Source: Spirochaetaceae bacterium
GTDB lineage: Bacteria > Spirochaetota > Spirochaetia > Treponematales > Breznakiellaceae
Assembly (NCBI GenBank): GCA_031269165.1
Contig: JAISZQ010000016.1
Location: 1 to 6,234 of the forward strand
Direction: 5' to 3'
Length of the DNA: 6,234 nt
Shown here: positions 4,796-6,234 of the stretch, piece after piece
Layout: each line of letters opens with the position of its first letter
How positions within the stretch are numbered: the stretch's first letter is position 1
The notes under the pieces: model-generated
Seen by the model: only the letters and a program-made list of their open reading frames with translations
Database searches by the model: none
What the model was told of the DNA's origin: nothing
Translations under genes and position numbers: made by a program

Positions 4796-5656
4796 TTACT
4801 GAAGCAAGGACAACACGGAGTTCGTTCTCTGGTTCGCTTGGGCCAGCATCGCGGTACCGGACTGAGTAAGGATCTGGTCGCGAACATAGTTCACCATTTC
4901 CTTCGCCAAGTTGGCATCGCGGATACGAGATTCCGCCGCTTGCAAGTTTTCAGCGCCTGAGTCGATACCCCGAATTGCGTGTTCAAGCCGATTCTGATAG
5001 GCTCCCAGATCGGCTCGTTGCTTGCTTACCAGTTTGAGCGCGTTGTCGAGCGTACCGATTGCGCGGTTTGAGTCTTCCGGGGTAAGCAGTTCAAGCGGCG
5101 AAGATCCGTTGGAACCGACAAGTCCCAGCCCGGCCACGGTCATCGTGCCGATGAATACCTGTTCGCGCTGGTCCATATTGGCACCGATGTGGAACCACAT
5201 GGAAGAGGTAACGGTGTTTTGCCCGTTAACCTTCGCAAAGCGTCCCGTGAGAAGGTTCATGCCGTTGAATTGGGCGTGGCTTGCGATGCGGTTTATCTCA
5301 TCGACAAGTTGCGACACCTCGACCTGAATCTGCGTCCGGTCTTCTGTCGTCCAGATGCCGTTCGCGGATTGAACCGCAAGTTCACGCAACCGCTGTAGTA
5401 TGTCCTGCGTTTCCTGAAGATACCCTTCGGTTGTCTGGATGAAGGAAATACCATCGGCGGCATTTGCGGATGCCCGGTGGAGCCCCCGAATCTGGGAACG
5501 CATCTTCTCGGATACGGCGAGCCCTGAAGCATCGTCCGCCGCACGATTGATACGGAGACCGGAAGAAACTTTCTCCAATCCTTTGGTGAGCGTGCTTTCG
5601 GTTACCCCCAAGCTACGCTGCGCGAACATCGCACTGAGATTGTGATTGATAATCAT
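4796..5656 (-). CDS. flaB: Periplasmic flagellar core flagellin FlaB
   Basis: This 286-residue flagellin polymerises into the core of spirochaete periplasmic flagella after export by the flagellar type III system; it has no cleaved signal peptide. The N-terminal helical domain runs from MIINHNLSAMFAQRSLG (1-17) through RINRAADDASGLAVSEKMRS (35-54) to NGMNLLTGRF (131-140). The short middle region carries MWFHIGANMDQR (153-164). The C-terminal domain contains RAIGTLDNAL (198-207), QRADLGAYQNRLEHAI (213-228), ENLQAAESRIRDANLAKEM (236-254) and QILTQSGTAMLAQANQ (261-276). There is no hypervariable outer domain, as is usual in spirochaetes, and the length equals that I recall for treponemal FlaB proteins. 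Residues around HAQFNGMN and NTVTSSMWF resemble FlaB2 most. The start at 5656 is set by AAGGAGGA at 5661-5668; a longer in-frame reading from 5779 translates repeat DNA. The gene is monocistronic here. Confidence 0.97.
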   Translation of the reverse strand: MIINHNLSAMFAQRSLGVTESTLTKGLEKVSSGLRINRAADDASGLAVSEKMRSQIRGLHRASANAADGISFIQTTEGYLQETQDILQRLRELAVQSANGIWTTEDRTQIQVEVSQLVDEINRIASHAQFNGMNLLTGRFAKVNGQNTVTSSMWFHIGANMDQREQVFIGTMTVAGLGLVGSNGSSPLELLTPEDSNRAIGTLDNALKLVSKQRADLGAYQNRLEHAIRGIDSGAENLQAAESRIRDANLAKEMVNYVRDQILTQSGTAMLAQANQRTNSVLSLLQ

Positions 5657-5660
5657 GTCA

Positions 5661-5668
5661 TCCTCCTT
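5661..5668 (-). promoter_or_regulatory. Strong ribosome-binding site of flaB
   Basis: On the minus strand AAGGAGGA lies four bases before the ATG at 5656, an almost complete anti-16S match. It fixes the MIINHN start. The end of repeat copy C (5681) is only 12 bases further upstream, so the native leader is cut off by the repeat right behind this site. Confidence 0.9.
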
Positions 5669-5680
5669 GATGAGTGATTT

Positions 5681-5888
5681 GAGCCTGTTCCAAAACTCAG
5701 CAAAAGGGGGAATCGGCAAACTGCCGCGCCTGCCCCCTCGCTCCGGCCGGCGCAAACCATTGCGGGGTATTCCCCGCAATGGCTTGCGCCGTCCTCCGCT
5801 ACCCCCTTCAACGGGGGGTTGCCACCCCCCGTAACGCCCCCCGAATCACAGCGGAGACTTGTGTCCCGTGGGGTTTTTGAACAGGTTC
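5681..5888 (-). mobile_element. GAGCCTGTTCC-family element, copy C, in the flaB leader
   Basis: Read on the minus strand, it begins GAACCTGTTCAAAAACC (5888-5872) and continues CCCACGGGACACAAGTCTCC, then GGGGGGCGTTACGGGG. It then has GGGGGTAGCGGAGGACG, a long hairpin, GAGCGAGGGGG, and CCCCCTTTTGCTGAGTTTTGGAACAGGCTC-type sequence ending at 5681. The order matches copy B. It is about 208 bp long, has no coding capacity, and its left end carries a few substitutions. No clear target duplication is seen. It lies entirely between the likely flaB promoter and the flaB ribosome-binding site, so it would be transcribed as part of the flaB leader. Confidence 0.8.
5749..5790. repeat. Long near-perfect hairpin inside copy C
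   Basis: GGCGCAA-A-CCATTGCGGGG (5749-5767) pairs with CCCCGCAATGG-C-TTGCGCC (5772-5790). That is 18 base pairs with a single A/C mismatch around a TATT loop. It occupies the part of the element between the GGAGGACG and GAGCGAGGGGG blocks that is nearly empty in copies A and B. In a flaB transcript it would be a very stable GC-rich structure, roughly 90-135 bases before the start codon. Confidence 0.85.
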
Positions 5889-5891
5889 TTC

Positions 5892-5963
5892 GGCGAAAAA
5901 ATGCAGTGCCTGGCCGCAAAGGACGCAAACGACGTTTGCGCGCCGACTTTGTGGACAGAAACT
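5892..5963 (+). repeat. Structured hairpin repeat, copy 2
   Basis: This 72-bp copy of the repeat at 4506-4578 is in the same orientation, with one deletion and a few substitutions, mostly in the inner loop. Its inner stem CGCAAACG/CGTTTGCG is nearly closed on itself. The outer stem AGTGCCTGGCCGCAAAG / CTTTGTGGACAGAAACT (5947-5963) has lost some pairing compared with copy 1. It lies just three bases from the left end of copy C, and like that element it falls between the sigma28-like site and flaB. Confidence 0.8.
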
Positions 5964-5982
5964 CATTAGACTTACATCGCAA

Positions 5983-6009
5983 TTATCGGCATTTTTTCAC
6001 AAAAACTTA
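5983..6009 (-). promoter_or_regulatory. Sigma28 (FliA)-type promoter directed at flaB
   Basis: On the minus strand, GCCGATAA (5990-5983) is an exact match to the FliA -10 consensus. TAAG (6009-6006) lies 15 bases upstream, one mismatch from the TAAA -35 core. Sigma28 promoters commonly drive flagellin genes, and flaB is the next gene in this direction. Transcription would start near 5975, giving a leader of about 320 bases that contains both the hairpin repeat and copy C. Assignment to flaB is an inference from motif quality and direction. Confidence 0.75.
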
Positions 6010-6017
6010 ACACTTTT

Positions 6018-6234
6018 GAGTTTGTTTCAAAACCACGGTGCCTGCCTGTTCCGGTATGGACGATGGCACGGCGGGACTGGGCAGACCTCTCCCAAGGCCA
6101 TCGGCCAACCGATGGCCCGCCGTCGTTAGGGAATCGAGGCTATCTGTAACGCCGTTTTCGCCCGGCGAAACGGGGGCGGTGGCCCCGGTTTGCCGGGGGG
6201 AAAAACGGGGGGAAACGGGTACGGGGGGGTAAAA
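6018..6234 (+). repeat. Probable partial repeat copy E and GC-rich hairpin region at window edge
   Basis: GAGTTTGTTTCAAAACC (6018-6034) resembles the left end of the GAGCCTGTTCC family, and ACGGTGCCTGCC follows. The interior contains a perfect hairpin GGCCATCGG (6096-6104) / CCGATGGCC (6109-6117). This overlaps a wider pair, ACGGCGGG (6068-6075) / CCCGCCGT (6116-6123). From 6170 the plus strand becomes G-rich. No supported gene is present; the 64-residue open frame here is low-complexity. The right end is outside the window, so membership in the family is tentative. Confidence 0.45.
6195..6229 (+). other. G-quadruplex-type motif
   Basis: Four G-runs of 6, 6, 3 and 7 bases are separated by loops of 6, 4 and 3 bases (AAAAAC, AAAC, TAC). 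This meets the standard G3+N1-7 pattern for an intramolecular quadruplex on the plus strand. It lies in repeat-derived DNA at the window edge. Whether it forms or matters is unknown. Confidence 0.6.

Noticed and set aside
4611..4802. 63-residue open frame in copy D
   Set aside because: It is repeat-derived, basic and low-information, and overlaps the flaB 3' end on the opposite strand.
5657..5779. Longer N-terminus for flaB (41 extra residues)
   Set aside because: The extension is translated from repeat copy C; the MIINHN start has an excellent Shine-Dalgarno and matches known flagellins.
5653..5982. 109-residue minus-strand open frame in the flaB leader
   Set aside because: It consists of the hairpin repeat and copy C in translation and has no ribosome-binding site; treating it as a leader peptide would be speculation.

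Overview
The window looks like a spirochaete chromosome, most likely a GC-rich Treponema relative. The best evidence is a complete 286-residue periplasmic-flagellum core flagellin (FlaB). It begins MIINHNLSAMFAQRSLG and carries the MWFHIGANMDQR block that I associate with treponemal FlaB proteins. Genes are packed into three short transcription units. They are separated by unusually long, repeat-filled spacers, which make up more than a third of the window.

Layout. Positions 1-823 hold no credible gene: an AT-rich edge (1-136), two near-identical 130-bp tandem units plus a diverged partial third (137-487), a short inverted-repeat-bounded element (517-670), and then a strong sigma70-type promoter (767-795). 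Positions 824-2995 are a three-gene polar amino-acid ABC importer operon: periplasmic binding protein, HisM-type permease and ATPase. Positions 2996-3635 hold a 455-bp element with inverted GAGCCTGTTCCAAAAC-type ends and an apparent GATT target duplication. A second small element with its own 16-bp terminal inverted repeats is nested inside it. A promoter and a 5'-UTR palindrome follow. Positions 3636-4421 encode an unrecognised, helix-rich 261-residue soluble protein. Positions 4422-4795 are hairpins and repeats. Positions 4796-5656 (minus strand) are flaB. Positions 5657-6234 hold more of the same repeats, a sigma28-like promoter pointing at flaB, and a G-run array at the window edge.

How it fits together. 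The importer genes encode all three parts of one uptake system and are probably co-transcribed. flaB is a monocistronic flagellin gene. Its best promoter (TAAG-N15-GCCGATAA) lies about 320 bp upstream of its start codon, and two repeat elements sit between them. The 16-bp sequence GAGCCTGTTCCAAAAC and its exact inverse bracket the flaB coding region and its ribosome-binding site. A second, 72-73-bp hairpin repeat flanks that block in direct orientation. The same repeat family also touches the ends of the other two units. The most interesting content is therefore this system of palindromic, nested, apparently non-autonomous repeats and their placement in leaders and next to stop codons. No transposase, RNA gene or CRISPR array was seen. 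All functional statements come from reading the sequence only; no database search was possible.
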